NCBI RefSeq assembly: GCF_044068625.1
Contig: NZ_JBIPKH010000007.1
Location: 62,001-126,000 of the forward strand
Direction of reading: 5' to 3'
Length of the DNA stretch: 64,000 bases
Origin: Desulfurivibrio sp044068625
GTDB taxonomy: Bacteria; Desulfobacterota; Desulfobulbia; Desulfobulbales; Desulfurivibrionaceae
Positions 52,343-60,849 of this stretch are shown in pieces; the stretch's first letter is position 1; the number at the start of each line of letters is the position of its first letter. Made by a program: the position numbers and the translations under genes. The notes beneath the pieces were generated by a model that worked only from the letters and a program-made list of their open reading frames with translations, did not search any database and was not told the DNA's origin.

Positions 52343-52395
52343 AAGCAGCAACGACAAAAGCCGGCAACTGGTGCCGGCTTTTGTCGTTGCTGCTT
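52343..52395. terminator. 24-bp perfect inverted repeat between rplQ and thiS
   Basis: Two arms of 24 bases (52343-52366 and 52372-52395) are exactly complementary with a five-base loop. The inner part, AAAAGCCGGC facing GCCGGCTTTT, is a standard intrinsic terminator core that works on both strands. It would end the ribosomal alpha operon after rplQ. Its outer edge lies only 13 bases before the thiS start codon, so it may also affect thiS translation. Confidence 0.8.
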
Positions 52396-52449
52396 ATTAT
52401 CTTACCCAGGGCCCAGCCTGGCGCTCAGCGGCCTAAAAGCCGACCGCAG

Positions 52450-52863
52450 CTATTCCGCCGCCGGAGCTGCCACCGCGGCCTCGGCAGCGGCCTCAGCTTT
52501 ACCCTCCTGGTAATTAACCAGTTCGAGAATGGCCATGCTGGCGGCATCGCCCAGGCGATTGCCGGTCCGGATAATCCTGGTGTAACCACCCTGACGCTCC
52601 ATATACTCTTTCACCAGGCTGTCAAACAGTTTGGCCACCACCTGCTTGTCACGAACCACCGACAGGGCCTGGCGACGGGCGTGAAGATCGCCCCGCTTGG
52701 CCAGGGTGATCATCTTATCGGCCACCTTGCGCACTTCCTTGGCCTTGGCGGTGGTGGTCACAATCCGCTCGTGCTGGAGCAGGGAGGTAACCATGTTACG
52801 AACCATCGCCTGGCGATGGGGGGTGGTACGGGACAGACGATTGCCGGCTTTACCATGTCGCAT
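52450..52863 (-). CDS. rplQ: 50S ribosomal protein L17 (bL17)
   Basis: The product is 137 residues. The bL17 start MRHGKAGNRLSRTTPHRQAM and the QGGYTRI block near residue 90 are present. The C-terminus is an Ala/Glu-rich tail longer than the core family. It is the last gene of the alpha operon, 35 bp after rpoA, and is followed by the large hairpin terminator. Confidence 0.97.
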   Translation of the reverse strand: MRHGKAGNRLSRTTPHRQAMVRNMVTSLLQHERIVTTTAKAKEVRKVADKMITLAKRGDLHARRQALSVVRDKQVVAKLFDSLVKEYMERQGGYTRIIRTGNRLGDAASMAILELVNYQEGKAEAAAEAAVAAPAAE

Positions 52864-52898
52864 GACTCAATCCTCTCGGGAGGTTAATTCTTTTTAGT

Positions 52899-53930
52899 CT
52901 ACTCTTCCACTTCCGGTTCGACGGGGGGAGGAACCCAGCCGTCGATCTTCATCCCCAGGTATAGATCCATCTCGGAGAGAAGCTGCTTGATCTCGTTCAA
53001 AGATTTGCGACCGAAGTTCTTGGTCTTGAGCATCTCCGCCTCGCTCTTCTGCACCAACTCGCCGATGTGCCTGATCTCGGCATTACGCAAGCAGTTAGCG
53101 GAGCGGACCGACAGCTCCAGGTCCTCAACACTGCGGTAAAGATTTTCATTGAGCTTGGGCTTCTCTCCGCTGGCGCTGTCGCTGGGCAACGGCACCACCG
53201 CCTCCTCATCGAAATTAATGAAGACCCGCATCTGCTCCTTGAGGATCTTGGCCGAATAGGCCAGGGCATCCTCGGGGCGAATGCCGCCGTCGGTGGTGAC
53301 CTCCAGGGTCAGCTTATCGTAGTCGGTCTGCTGACCAACCCGGGCCTGACTGGTGATCACCTTGACGTTGCGGATGGGGGTGAAGATGGCATCGATGGGA
53401 ATCACCCCGATCGACTGCTCCTCGCTCTTATTCTTCTCGGCGGGGGCATAACCCTTGCCCCAGCGCACCTCCAGTTCGGCCACAAACTTGCCGTCACCGG
53501 TAATGGTGCAGATATGCTGGTCCGGATTCATCACCTCAACCGTATGGTCGCCGACGATGTCCGCGGCGGTAACCATTCCCTTCTTGCTCTTCTCGATCCG
53601 CACGGTGCGGCCCTCGGGAGTGTTGAGCCGCAGCCGCACTTCCTTGAGGTTGAGGATGATCTCGGTGGCATCCTCTTTAACCCCTGGGATGGTGGAGAGC
53701 TCATGGAGAACCCCGTCGATCTTGACCGAAGTGATGGCCGCCCCTTGAATCGAGGAGAGCAGAATCCGCCGCAGGGAGTTGCCAATGGTGGTGGCAAATC
53801 CCCGCTCCAGAGGCTGGCAGGTAAACTCGGCAAAGGTGGCGCTATGGGTATCCTGATCGATCTCCAGGCGCTCCGGGGCAATCAAGTCATGCCAGTTACG
53901 GTAAAAGGTGTCGCTTTTCTCTTTCGTCAT
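52899..53930 (-). CDS. rpoA: RNA polymerase alpha subunit
   Basis: The product is 343 residues from ATG 53930 (AGGA upstream), the usual start region before NWHDLIAPERLEID. The N-terminal dimerisation domain (GFATTIGNSLRRILLSSIQG near residue 45) and the C-terminal domain (SVRSANCLRNAEIRHIGEL near 270) are complete. A longer frame extending to 54116 overlaps the gap before rpsD and is not credible. It is located between rpsD and rplQ, as in most bacteria. Confidence 0.97.
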   Translation of the reverse strand: MTKEKSDTFYRNWHDLIAPERLEIDQDTHSATFAEFTCQPLERGFATTIGNSLRRILLSSIQGAAITSVKIDGVLHELSTIPGVKEDATEIILNLKEVRLRLNTPEGRTVRIEKSKKGMVTAADIVGDHTVEVMNPDQHICTITGDGKFVAELEVRWGKGYAPAEKNKSEEQSIGVIPIDAIFTPIRNVKVITSQARVGQQTDYDKLTLEVTTDGGIRPEDALAYSAKILKEQMRVFINFDEEAVVPLPSDSASGEKPKLNENLYRSVEDLELSVRSANCLRNAEIRHIGELVQKSEAEMLKTKNFGRKSLNEIKQLLSEMDLYLGMKIDGWVPPPVEPEVEE

Positions 53931-54001
53931 TGTATCCTGATCTTCCCTGGGCTGAGATTGGATCGGCCAGCCGGGGCGGAGCCCCGGCGGCAGTGACCGG
54001 G

Positions 54002-54631
54002 TTACTTGGAGTAAAGCTCGACAATCAACTGCTCCTGAATCGGCATGGTCAGTTCCTGACGATCCGGAGCGGTCTTGATGGTACCGGCAAAAGACTCCTG
54101 ATTCAACTCCAGCCAAGAAGGAACACCCCGGCGAGCCATGGCCGCCAGACTCTCCTTGATCACCTCAACCTCCCGGGACTTCTCCCGTACGGTAATCACG
54201 TCCCCCACTTTAACCTGCAGGGAGGGGATGTTCGCCTTGCGCCCGTTGAGCAGAAAATGGTTGTGACGAACCAGATGGCGGGCCTGATTACGGGAGCCGG
54301 CAAAACCCAGGCGATAAACCACGTTATCGAAACGGGACTCCAGCAATCTCAGCAGATTCTCGCCGGTAACCCCCCGCATCCGCTCGGCCTCGACGAAATA
54401 ACGGTGAAATTGACCCTCCAGCATGCCGTAGATCCGGCGAACCTTCTGCTTCTCACGCAGCTGCAACGCGTAATCGGAAACCTTCCGCATCCGGGCCTGG
54501 CCATGCTGGCCGGGAGCGTAGGAACGACGCTCAAAAGAACATTTATCGGAATAGCAGCGGTCACCCTTCAAAAAGAGCTTCAGCTTTTCCCGCCGACACT
54601 GTCGGCAAACCGCACCTGTATATCTGGCCAC
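54002..54631 (-). CDS. rpsD: 30S ribosomal protein S4 (uS4), zinc-binding type
   Basis: The 209-residue protein starts MARYTGAVCRQCRRE. It keeps four cysteines (Cys 9, 12, 26, 31) spaced C-X2-C-X13-C-X4-C that bind zinc in the C+ form. The SYAPGQHGQ and S4 domain (LESRFDNVVYRLGFA near residue 98) are intact. It lies between rpsK and rpoA. Confidence 0.97.
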   Translation of the reverse strand: MARYTGAVCRQCRREKLKLFLKGDRCYSDKCSFERRSYAPGQHGQARMRKVSDYALQLREKQKVRRIYGMLEGQFHRYFVEAERMRGVTGENLLRLLESRFDNVVYRLGFAGSRNQARHLVRHNHFLLNGRKANIPSLQVKVGDVITVREKSREVEVIKESLAAMARRGVPSWLELNQESFAGTIKTAPDRQELTMPIQEQLIVELYSK

Positions 54632-54675
54632 TTGGATTCTCCTTGACTGCTGATGGTCTTACTAATAGTACCCAA

Positions 54676-55068
54676 TTAGACGCGACGGCGCTTGGGGGGC
54701 TTGCAACCGTTGTGGGGCAAGGGGGTCATATCCCGGATAAAGTTAACCTCCAGGCCAGCCACCTGCAACGCCCGAATGGCCGACTCGCGTCCCGGCCCCG
54801 GACCGTTTACCCGCACCTCGACCTTGCGCAAACCATGTTCCTGGGCCTTCTTGACCGCCGTTTCCACCGCGTTCTGGGCGGCAAAGGGGGTGCTCTTCCG
54901 CGAACCCTTAAAGCCGAGACAGCCGGAACTGCACCAGGAAAGAACGTTTCCCCGGAGGTCGGCAAAGGTAACAATGGTATTGTTGAAGGTGGATTTGATA
55001 AAACAGATCCCCTCGGGAACGTTTTTCTTGTCCTTTTTACGAGGACGTACGGTCTTAGCCTTAGCCAT
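54676..55068 (-). CDS. rpsK: 30S ribosomal protein S11 (uS11)
   Basis: The product is 130 residues. It has KSTFNNTIVTFADLRGN near residue 24, a core SSGCLGFKGSRKSTPFAAQ near 47, and the C-terminal DMTPLPHNGCKPPKRRRV typical of uS11. It assembles in the platform of the small subunit. It is 44 bp upstream of rpsD. Confidence 0.98.
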   Translation of the reverse strand: MAKAKTVRPRKKDKKNVPEGICFIKSTFNNTIVTFADLRGNVLSWCSSGCLGFKGSRKSTPFAAQNAVETAVKKAQEHGLRKVEVRVNGPGPGRESAIRALQVAGLEVNFIRDMTPLPHNGCKPPKRRRV

Positions 55069-55091
55069 TGCTTCTCCTGAATAGTTCCTGT

Positions 55092-55460
55092 TTATTTCTT
55101 GGACTTAACGGCCGCCCGACGCGGGCCCTTGCGGGTCCGGGCGTTGGTATGAGTACGCTGGCCGCGGCAGGGCAACCCCTTGCGATGCCGCAAACCCCGG
55201 TAGCAACCAAGGTCCATCAAGCGTTTAATATCCATGCCCACTTCCCGGCGCCGGTCACCCTCGACCACAAACTGCTCTTCAATAACCTTACGAATATCGG
55301 CGATCTCGTTTTCGGTCACATCGTCGCTGTTCCGGTCATGGGGCATCTTGGCCAGATCGAGAATCCTGCGGGCGGAAGAGCGGCCAATCCCGTGAATATA
55401 GGTCAGAGCCACTTCCATATGCTTGTTTTTGGGAATATCAACACCAGCTAAACGTGCCAA
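55092..55460 (-). CDS. rpsM: 30S ribosomal protein S13 (uS13)
   Basis: The product is 122 residues, beginning MARLAGVDIPKNKHMEVAL and ending in the basic RTHTNARTRKGPRRA segment that contacts tRNA. It lies between rpmJ and rpsK. The 57-bp gap to rpmJ shows nothing special. Confidence 0.98.
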   Translation of the reverse strand: MARLAGVDIPKNKHMEVALTYIHGIGRSSARRILDLAKMPHDRNSDDVTENEIADIRKVIEEQFVVEGDRRREVGMDIKRLMDLGCYRGLRHRKGLPCRGQRTHTNARTRKGPRRAAVKSKK

Positions 55461-55517
55461 GGTTCTCCTCCATCAGCCTGTCTGTCAATCATCGGCAGCA
55501 TTGCCGATAACAAAAAT

Positions 55518-55631
55518 TTATCCCTGACGCTGCTTGTGTTTCTTGTTTTTACAAGAAACACGAATCACGCCTTTGCGTTTAAAGACGCGGCAATCACTGC
55601 AAATTTTCTTTACCGAAGCCTGTACTTTCAT
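55518..55631 (-). CDS. rpmJ: 50S ribosomal protein L36 (bL36), zinc-binding type
   Basis: This 37-residue gene was found by reading the strip between infA and rpsM. It has MKVQASVKKICSDCRVFKRK, then Cys and His residues completing the C-X2-C-X12-C-X4-H zinc site. This is the normal length of bL36. The order infA-rpmJ-rpsM is standard. Confidence 0.96.
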   Translation of the reverse strand: MKVQASVKKICSDCRVFKRKGVIRVSCKNKKHKQRQG

Positions 55632-55658
55632 TTCGACACCTCGTGTTAGCGGCCAGTC

Positions 55659-55886
55659 CTAACGTTTATTTTTGGACCGGAATGTCACTCGGCCACGGGT
55701 AAGGTCATAGGGAGAAAGCTCCACTGTGACCCGATCACCGGGCAGAATTTTAATAAAATGCATCCGCATCTTGCCGGAGATATGGGCCAGCACCCGGTGG
55801 CCATTATCCAACTCAACCCGAAACATCGCGTTGGGCAACGGCTCGATGATGGTTCCTTCTACGGTAATCGGTTCTTCTTTCGCCAT
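55659..55886 (-). CDS. infA: Translation initiation factor IF-1
   Basis: The 75-residue OB-fold protein starts MAKEEPITVEGTIIEPLPNAMF and includes GKMRMHFIKILPGDRV near residue 38. IF-1 binds the A site during initiation. Residues differ from the Escherichia coli protein mainly in the C-terminal SKNKR end. The gene is the first of the alpha operon here, and is preceded by a promoter that overlaps the map terminator. Confidence 0.97.
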   Translation of the reverse strand: MAKEEPITVEGTIIEPLPNAMFRVELDNGHRVLAHISGKMRMHFIKILPGDRVTVELSPYDLTRGRVTFRSKNKR

Positions 55887-55938
55887 AAGCTGCTGTCTTC
55901 ACCCGGCGGCATCTGGTGCCGCAAATGGAAAATTCGTT

Positions 55939-55969
55939 ATTATAACGTAAAAAAAAAATTTGCCGACAA
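55939..55969 (-). promoter_or_regulatory. Promoter for infA and the alpha operon
   Basis: On the minus strand a perfect -10 box TATAAT (55944-55939) is preceded by TTGTCG (55969-55964) with a 19-bp spacer, longer than the ideal 17. The -35 box overlaps the right arm of the map terminator hairpin, and the spacer is the A/T run. A short palindrome CGTTAT-T-ATAACG covers the -10 region (55935-55947). The promoter would supply infA-rpmJ-rpsM-rpsK-rpsD-rpoA-rplQ. Confidence 0.5.
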
Positions 55970-55994
55970 CTTTTTAAGCCCGCTTCGGCAAATT
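55949..55994 (-). terminator. Intrinsic terminator after map
   Basis: On the minus strand the arms AATTTGCCGA and TCGGCAAATT (55994-55985 and 55966-55957) can pair around an 18-base loop, followed by a run of ten U residues (opposite A's at 55949-55958). This closes the rpsC-to-map transcript, 12 bp after the map stop. Confidence 0.75.
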
Positions 55995-56006
55995 GCTAAA
56001 TAAACT

Positions 56007-56786
56007 TCAGATCCGGATCAAATCAGCATCGCCGCTGAGTACCAGGGGACCGTTTTCCGTAACCGCCACCGAATGCTCGAAGTGGGCCGAGGGTAAACGA
56101 TCCTTGGTTATCACCGTCCAGCCATCCGCCAAAACCTTAACCTCATGGGTTCCGATATTGACCATGGGTTCGATGGCCAAAACCATGCCGGCCACCAGCC
56201 GTACCGAACCACTGCTCCGCACATAATTGGGAATCTCGGGAGCCTCGTGAAGGCTCCTGCCGATCCCATGGCCCACAAACTGGCGAACCACTGAAAAACC
56301 CCGGCGCTCCACGTGCTCCTGAACCGCCTGGGCAATATCGTTAATCCGATTTCCCACTCGAACCTGGGCAATACCCTGTTGCAGCGACTCTCTGGTCACC
56401 TGCAACAGTTTCGCGGTTTGGGCGGGAATTTTCCCCACCGGCAGGGTAACGGCGGCATCTCCGTAAAATTCCCGCCACTTCACCCCGAAGTCGATACTGA
56501 CGATATCCCCCTCGCGGACCACCACCTTTTTGGAGGGAATCCCGTGCACCACCTGCTCGTTCAGAGATACACACAGGCTACCCGGAAACCCCCGATAACC
56601 CTTGAAGGCTGGTATTCCTCCCCTCTCGCGAACAAACTCTTCCGCCCAGGTGTCGAGTTGAGCGGTACTTACTCCGGGACGAATCCTGGCGCTGAGCATG
56701 GTCAGGGTGGCGGCCACCAGTTGGTTGGCCTCCCGCATTATCTCCAGCTCTTCCGCCGATTTGAGGATTATTGACCCGGCCCCCAT
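56007..56786 (-). CDS. map: Methionine aminopeptidase type I
   Basis: The product is 259 residues. The five metal ligands can be placed: Asp in IDFGVKWREF and in YGDAAVT, His in GHGIGRSLHE, Glu in AIEPMVNIG and Glu in HSVAVTENGP. It removes the initiator methionine from new proteins. It follows secY by 12 bp; adk, often found between them, is absent. Confidence 0.97.
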   Translation of the reverse strand: MGAGSIILKSAEELEIMREANQLVAATLTMLSARIRPGVSTAQLDTWAEEFVRERGGIPAFKGYRGFPGSLCVSLNEQVVHGIPSKKVVVREGDIVSIDFGVKWREFYGDAAVTLPVGKIPAQTAKLLQVTRESLQQGIAQVRVGNRINDIAQAVQEHVERRGFSVVRQFVGHGIGRSLHEAPEIPNYVRSSGSVRLVAGMVLAIEPMVNIGTHEVKVLADGWTVITKDRLPSAHFEHSVAVTENGPLVLSGDADLIRI

Positions 56787-56798
56787 GAAATCGACCCG

Positions 56799-58103
56799 CT
56801 ACCTCCGGCCCTTGAAGCGTCCCTGTTTCAGAAAGCCATCATAGTTACGCATCATGGTGTGAGACTCGATCTGGCCGATGGTATCGATTGAAACCGCCAC
56901 CACGATCAACAGGGCGGTGCCGCCAAAATAGAAGGGCACGTTGAATTCACTAATCAACACGGTGGGCAACACGCAGATGGCGCTCATGTAGATGGCACCC
57001 ACCACGGTGAGCCGGGTGATAACCTTGTCCAGAAAATCGGCGGTCTTTTTACCGGGACGAACCCCCGGAATAAAACCGCCGTTGCGTTTAAGGTTTTCCG
57101 ATACATCCACCGGATTGAAGGTAACCGCCACGTAAAAGAAGCAGAAGAAAACCAAAAAAGCCACAAAAACAATCGTGTGGGGCAAGCTGCCCCAGGCCAT
57201 CATGGCGCTGGCTCGCTGCACCCAATCGATCTGGATAAAGTTGCCCACCGTTTCGGGAAACATCATGATCGAAGAGGCAAAAATAGCGGGAATTACCCCG
57301 GCCATATTCACCTTAAGCGGCAGATGAGACTGCTGGCCGCCATACATCCGCCGCCCCACCATCCGTTTGGCGTACTGAACCGGAACCCGGCGTTGAGCGG
57401 TCTCGACAAACACGATGAAGCCAGTAACCCCCAAAACCATGATCAGCAGCAGGGGCAGGAAAACCAGGGCCAGCTCGCCGGTCCCGGCCATCCGGAAGGT
57501 ATTGACCAGGGCTGAAGGCATACTGGCGACAATACCGGCGTAGATAATCAGGGAGATCCCATTGCCAATCCCACGTTCGGTGATCTGCTCCCCCAGCCAC
57601 ATCAGAAAGGCGGTGCCGCAGGTCAGGGTGAGCATGGTCATCAGACGAAAGCCCCAGCCCGGATCGATCACCACCGGCACACCCCCGGGAGCACTCATCC
57701 CCTCCAGGCCGATACTGATAAACATCCCCTGGACCAAGGCCAGTCCGATGGTGGCGTAGCGGGTGTACTGGGTTATCTTCTGGCGGCCCGATTCGCCCTC
57801 TTTCTTGAGGGCCTCAAGATAGGGGACCACCACGGTAAGCAACTGAAAAATAATCGAGGCACTGATGTAGGGCATGATCCCCAGGGCAAAAATGGAAAAA
57901 TTCTCCAAGGCCCCGCCGGTGAACATGTTAAACATGTCGAAGAGACCACCCACCTGCTCGAAAAAAGCGGAGATTGCCTCGCCGTCGATCCCCGGTGTCG
58001 GCACCTGGACACCAGCCCGGTAAACCGCCAGCATGGCCAGAACGAAAAAAATCCTCCGGCGCAGCTCGGGAATCCTGGCGGCACTGCCTACCCCTGCCTG
58101 CAT
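56799..58103 (-). CDS. secY: Preprotein translocase subunit SecY
   Basis: The 434-residue protein has ten membrane helices and the SecY signatures GIMPYISASIIFQLL near residue 75 and IPAIFASSIMMFP near 270. It forms the protein-conducting channel with SecE and SecG. It lies 3 bp after rplO, in the normal spc operon place. Confidence 0.98.
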   Translation of the reverse strand: MQAGVGSAARIPELRRRIFFVLAMLAVYRAGVQVPTPGIDGEAISAFFEQVGGLFDMFNMFTGGALENFSIFALGIMPYISASIIFQLLTVVVPYLEALKKEGESGRQKITQYTRYATIGLALVQGMFISIGLEGMSAPGGVPVVIDPGWGFRLMTMLTLTCGTAFLMWLGEQITERGIGNGISLIIYAGIVASMPSALVNTFRMAGTGELALVFLPLLLIMVLGVTGFIVFVETAQRRVPVQYAKRMVGRRMYGGQQSHLPLKVNMAGVIPAIFASSIMMFPETVGNFIQIDWVQRASAMMAWGSLPHTIVFVAFLVFFCFFYVAVTFNPVDVSENLKRNGGFIPGVRPGKKTADFLDKVITRLTVVGAIYMSAICVLPTVLISEFNVPFYFGGTALLIVVAVSIDTIGQIESHTMMRNYDGFLKQGRFKGRR

Positions 58104-58106
58104 AAA

Positions 58107-58559
58107 TTACCCTTGGGCCTCAGCGCTAACGGTTCCACCGGCCGCTTCAATCTTGCCGCGGGCCGACTCGCTAACCTTGTCCACGGTCACGGTCAGGGCG
58201 ACGGTCAATTCGCCATCACCCAGCACTTTAATCAGCTGCTCCTTGGCGGAGATCAAGCCGGCGGCCTGCAGGGTGGCCCGGTCAACCACGCTGCCGGCCT
58301 CAAAATCGTTGAGGTCACGCAGGTTAACCACCGCATACTGTTTGCGGAAGGGGTTCCGGAAGCCACGCTTGGGCAGACGGCGCTGCAGAGGCATTTGGCC
58401 ACCCTCAAATCCGGGCTTGATACCGCTGCCGGAGCGGGCCTTGAAACCCTTATGGCCACGACCGGCAGTTTTACCCAGGCCGGAACCGGGGCCACGCCCC
58501 AGTCTTTTCCTCTGTTTGCGGGAACCGGGATGCGGTGAAAGATTACTCAGATTCAACAT
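58107..58559 (-). CDS. rplO: 50S ribosomal protein L15 (uL15)
   Basis: The product is 150 residues, with LSNLSPHPGSRKQRKRLGRG at the start and GFEGGQMPLQRRLPKRGF near residue 50. The start overlaps the 3' end of rpmD by 7 bp. It lies directly upstream of secY. Confidence 0.98.
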   Translation of the reverse strand: MLNLSNLSPHPGSRKQRKRLGRGPGSGLGKTAGRGHKGFKARSGSGIKPGFEGGQMPLQRRLPKRGFRNPFRKQYAVVNLRDLNDFEAGSVVDRATLQAAGLISAKEQLIKVLGDGELTVALTVTVDKVSESARGKIEAAGGTVSAEAQG

Positions 58560-58744
58560 TGAATTTCCTCCACGTCCACCAGGTGACGGACCTTGGCGAC
58601 CATGCCCCGCAGTTCCGGGGTATCCTTGCGGACGATGGTCTTGTTGGTTCTGGTCAGGCCGAGACCGGTCAGGGTCTGACGAATTTTAGCAGTGCTGCCG
58701 ATGGCGCTCTTGCGCAGGGTCAGCTTAAGGTCGGTGGTAGCCAT
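58553..58744 (-). CDS. rpmD: 50S ribosomal protein L30 (uL30)
   Basis: The product is 63 residues, with KLTLRKSAIGSTAKIRQTL at the start and LGLTRTNKTIVRKDTP near residue 28. It is the normal short bacterial uL30. It lies between rpsE and rplO and overlaps the latter. Confidence 0.96.
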   Translation of the reverse strand: MATTDLKLTLRKSAIGSTAKIRQTLTGLGLTRTNKTIVRKDTPELRGMVAKVRHLVDVEEIQC

Positions 58745-58767
58745 GATATACCTCGGCGTAAAACAAG

Positions 58768-59274
58768 TTAACTGGTTATTTCTTCAACTTTCTTGCCCCG
58801 CATGGCGGCGATCCGGCGAGGACTGCGGAGACGGCGCAGACCGTCCAGGGTCGCCTTTACCATGTTGTGGGGGTTATGCGAACCAATACATTTGGTCAGA
58901 ATATTATGAATTCCGGCGGCTTCCAACACCGCCCGCACCGGGCCGCCGGCAATAACGCCGGTACCGGCGGCGGCGGGCTTCAGCAGGACCTGACCGGCGC
59001 CAAACTTACCCATGATCTCGTGGGGGATACTGACATCGCTTACCGAAACCAGCTGCATATCCTTGCGAGCCCTTTCCACGCCCTTGCGGATCGCTTCCGG
59101 GACCTGATTGGCCTTGCCCAGTCCGTAACCAACCCGGCCCTGACCGTCACCAACCACCACGATGGCACTGAAATTGAACCGCCGACCACCCTTGACCACT
59201 TTGGCCGTACGGTTGATGAAGACAATTTTTTCGATCAGCTGATCGTCGCTATTGCCGCTTTTGTATTCCGCCAA
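58768..59274 (-). CDS. rpsE: 30S ribosomal protein S5 (uS5)
   Basis: The product is 168 residues. The S5 double-stranded RNA-binding part (FSAIVVVGDGQGRVGYGLGK near residue 36) and the C-terminal domain (VIAGGPVRAVLEAAGIHN near residue 108) are intact. S5 affects translation fidelity. It lies between rplR and rpmD. Confidence 0.98.
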   Translation of the reverse strand: MAEYKSGNSDDQLIEKIVFINRTAKVVKGGRRFNFSAIVVVGDGQGRVGYGLGKANQVPEAIRKGVERARKDMQLVSVSDVSIPHEIMGKFGAGQVLLKPAAAGTGVIAGGPVRAVLEAAGIHNILTKCIGSHNPHNMVKATLDGLRRLRSPRRIAAMRGKKVEEITS

Positions 59275-59308
59275 GGTACACCCCCAAGCAATATAAGTTT
59301 AAATGTTG

Positions 59309-59677
59309 TTAGAAATCGAGGCCGCCTTCGCGGGCGCCATCGGACAAGGCCTTGACCCGGCCGTGATAGATGTAACCACCACGGTCGAAAACCACCTTCT
59401 CCACGCCCCGGGTCTTGGCCAGTTCCGCCAAGCGGAGTCCGACCTCCTTGGCCAGGGCGGTTTTACCCTTGGCTTCGGTGGAGGGGGCAAAATCCTTGCT
59501 GGCCGTGGAGAGCGCCGCAATGGTATGCCCGGCCGTGTCATCAATAAGCTGCCCGTAAATATGGCGGGCGCTTTTGAAAACCCGCAGACGCGGACGTTCG
59601 GCCGTACCGGTGATTTTTTTTCTGATCCGCTTAATGCGCTTGTCACGGGCCATCGCCCTGCCATTCATCTTTGCCAT
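59309..59677 (-). CDS. rplR: 50S ribosomal protein L18 (uL18)
   Basis: The product is 122 residues from ATG 59677, preceded by GGCGAAG; an upstream frame start at 59719 has no ribosome site. It has RPRLRVFKSARHIYGQLIDD near residue 30 and FDRGGYIYHGRVKALSDGAR near the end. It binds 5S rRNA with uL5. It lies 31 bp upstream of rpsE. Confidence 0.97.
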   Translation of the reverse strand: MAKMNGRAMARDKRIKRIRKKITGTAERPRLRVFKSARHIYGQLIDDTAGHTIAALSTASKDFAPSTEAKGKTALAKEVGLRLAELAKTRGVEKVVFDRGGYIYHGRVKALSDGAREGGLDF

Positions 59678-59745
59678 TTCTTCGCCTATACCACCAAGGT
59701 TGAAACCATATCCGGCCAATACCGTAATTGTTTAATCACCATCAA

Positions 59746-60282
59746 TTACTTGGACTTAGTTTTGCCGGCCTTCCTTGCAATGTACTCATTCTCGTAGCGG
59801 ATCCCCTTCCCTTTGTATGGTTCGGGCTTACGCACCTCACGGATCCGGGCCGCGGTTTGACCAAGCAGCTCTTTGTCGATGGACTCCAGAGTTACGGCGT
59901 TCTTCTCCACCGCGGCGGAAACGCCGTCGGGCAGAGCAAAGGAAACCACGTTGGAGTAGCCCACACTGAGGTTGAGGGTGTTACCCTTGGCCTCAACCCG
60001 ATAGCCAACCCCCTCCACCAGCAGTTTCTTCTGAAAACCCTTCTCCACCCCGATCACCATGTTGTTGATCAGGGTACGGGTCAAGCCGGTGAATGCCCTG
60101 GTCCGCTGGGAGTTATCGCGGGCCTTGACCTGAATCCGGCCATCGGTCTGCTCCAGGGCGATCTCCGGCCGAATTTCACGGTTAAGCTTGCCCTTGGGAC
60201 CGGTCACACTGACCTGGGATCCCTTGATATCTACCTTGACTGCGCCGGGAACATCAATCGGCTGATTGCCTATTCTGGACAT
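59746..60282 (-). CDS. rplF: 50S ribosomal protein L6 (uL6)
   Basis: The product is 178 residues. It starts MSRIGNQPIDVPGAVKV and ends with the conserved KPEPYKGKGIRYENEYI and GKTKSK. It lies between rpsH and rplR in the standard order. Confidence 0.98.
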   Translation of the reverse strand: MSRIGNQPIDVPGAVKVDIKGSQVSVTGPKGKLNREIRPEIALEQTDGRIQVKARDNSQRTRAFTGLTRTLINNMVIGVEKGFQKKLLVEGVGYRVEAKGNTLNLSVGYSNVVSFALPDGVSAAVEKNAVTLESIDKELLGQTAARIREVRKPEPYKGKGIRYENEYIARKAGKTKSK

Positions 60283-60349
60283 TGTATCACTCCTTAATCA
60301 AACAGGTACCGGTCGGGGTAACTGTCATCGCTGTTCCTGGATAGCAGGA

Positions 60350-60748
60350 CTACCAAACCTCGCAAAGCAGCTCACCACCAACCTGCTGCTCCCGGGCCTG
60401 CCTGTCACTCATGATCCCCTTGGAGGTGGAAATAATCGCCACCCCCAACCCACTCATAACCTTGGGAATCTGATCATGCTTGACGTAAAGTCGACGGCCC
60501 GGTTTGCTGCGGCGGCGAATACCGGTGATGACCTGCTGGTTGCGTTCATCGTAACGCAGCTGGATTTTGATCACCCCCTGCTTGTTGTCTTCGATGATCT
60601 GGTAATCGCCGATGAAACCTTCCTGTTTAAGAATCGAGGCCAGACCGTATTTAACCTTGGACATCGGCACATCGACACTCTCGTGGCCGACCATCCCGGC
60701 ATTGCGTATCCTGGTCAGCATGTCGGCCAGCGGATCACTCATCGCCAT
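60350..60748 (-). CDS. rpsH: 30S ribosomal protein S8 (uS8)
   Basis: The product is 132 residues, starting MAMSDPLADMLTRIRNAGM and containing the C-terminal STSKGIMSDRQAREQQVGGE. S8 represses the spc operon in Escherichia coli by binding its mRNA. A hairpin with a U run lies in the 101-bp gap before this gene. Confidence 0.98.
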   Translation of the reverse strand: MAMSDPLADMLTRIRNAGMVGHESVDVPMSKVKYGLASILKQEGFIGDYQIIEDNKQGVIKIQLRYDERNQQVITGIRRRSKPGRRLYVKHDQIPKVMSGLGVAIISTSKGIMSDRQAREQQVGGELLCEVW

Positions 60749-60778
60749 TGCTACAGACTCCCGTTACCTGTTAGTAAT

Positions 60779-60810
60779 AAAAAAAGCCGGAGATGCGGTT
60801 TGCGCCCGGC
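60779..60810 (-). terminator. Terminator-like hairpin between rpsN and rpsH
   Basis: On the minus strand GCCGG (60810-60806) and CCGGC (60790-60786) can pair around a 15-base loop and are followed by a run of seven U residues (60785-60779). The arms are short. Being inside the ribosomal operon, it is more likely an attenuator or processing site than a full stop. Confidence 0.35.
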
Positions 60811-60849
60811 GCATTTTTCGTTGTCAACCCGTAGGGATATCCCCCGGCG

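Noticed and set aside
52331..52449. Thiamine pyrophosphate riboswitch before thiS
   Set aside because: I looked for the CTGAGA and ACCTGATCTGG-type conserved segments and found neither; only the long hairpin is there.
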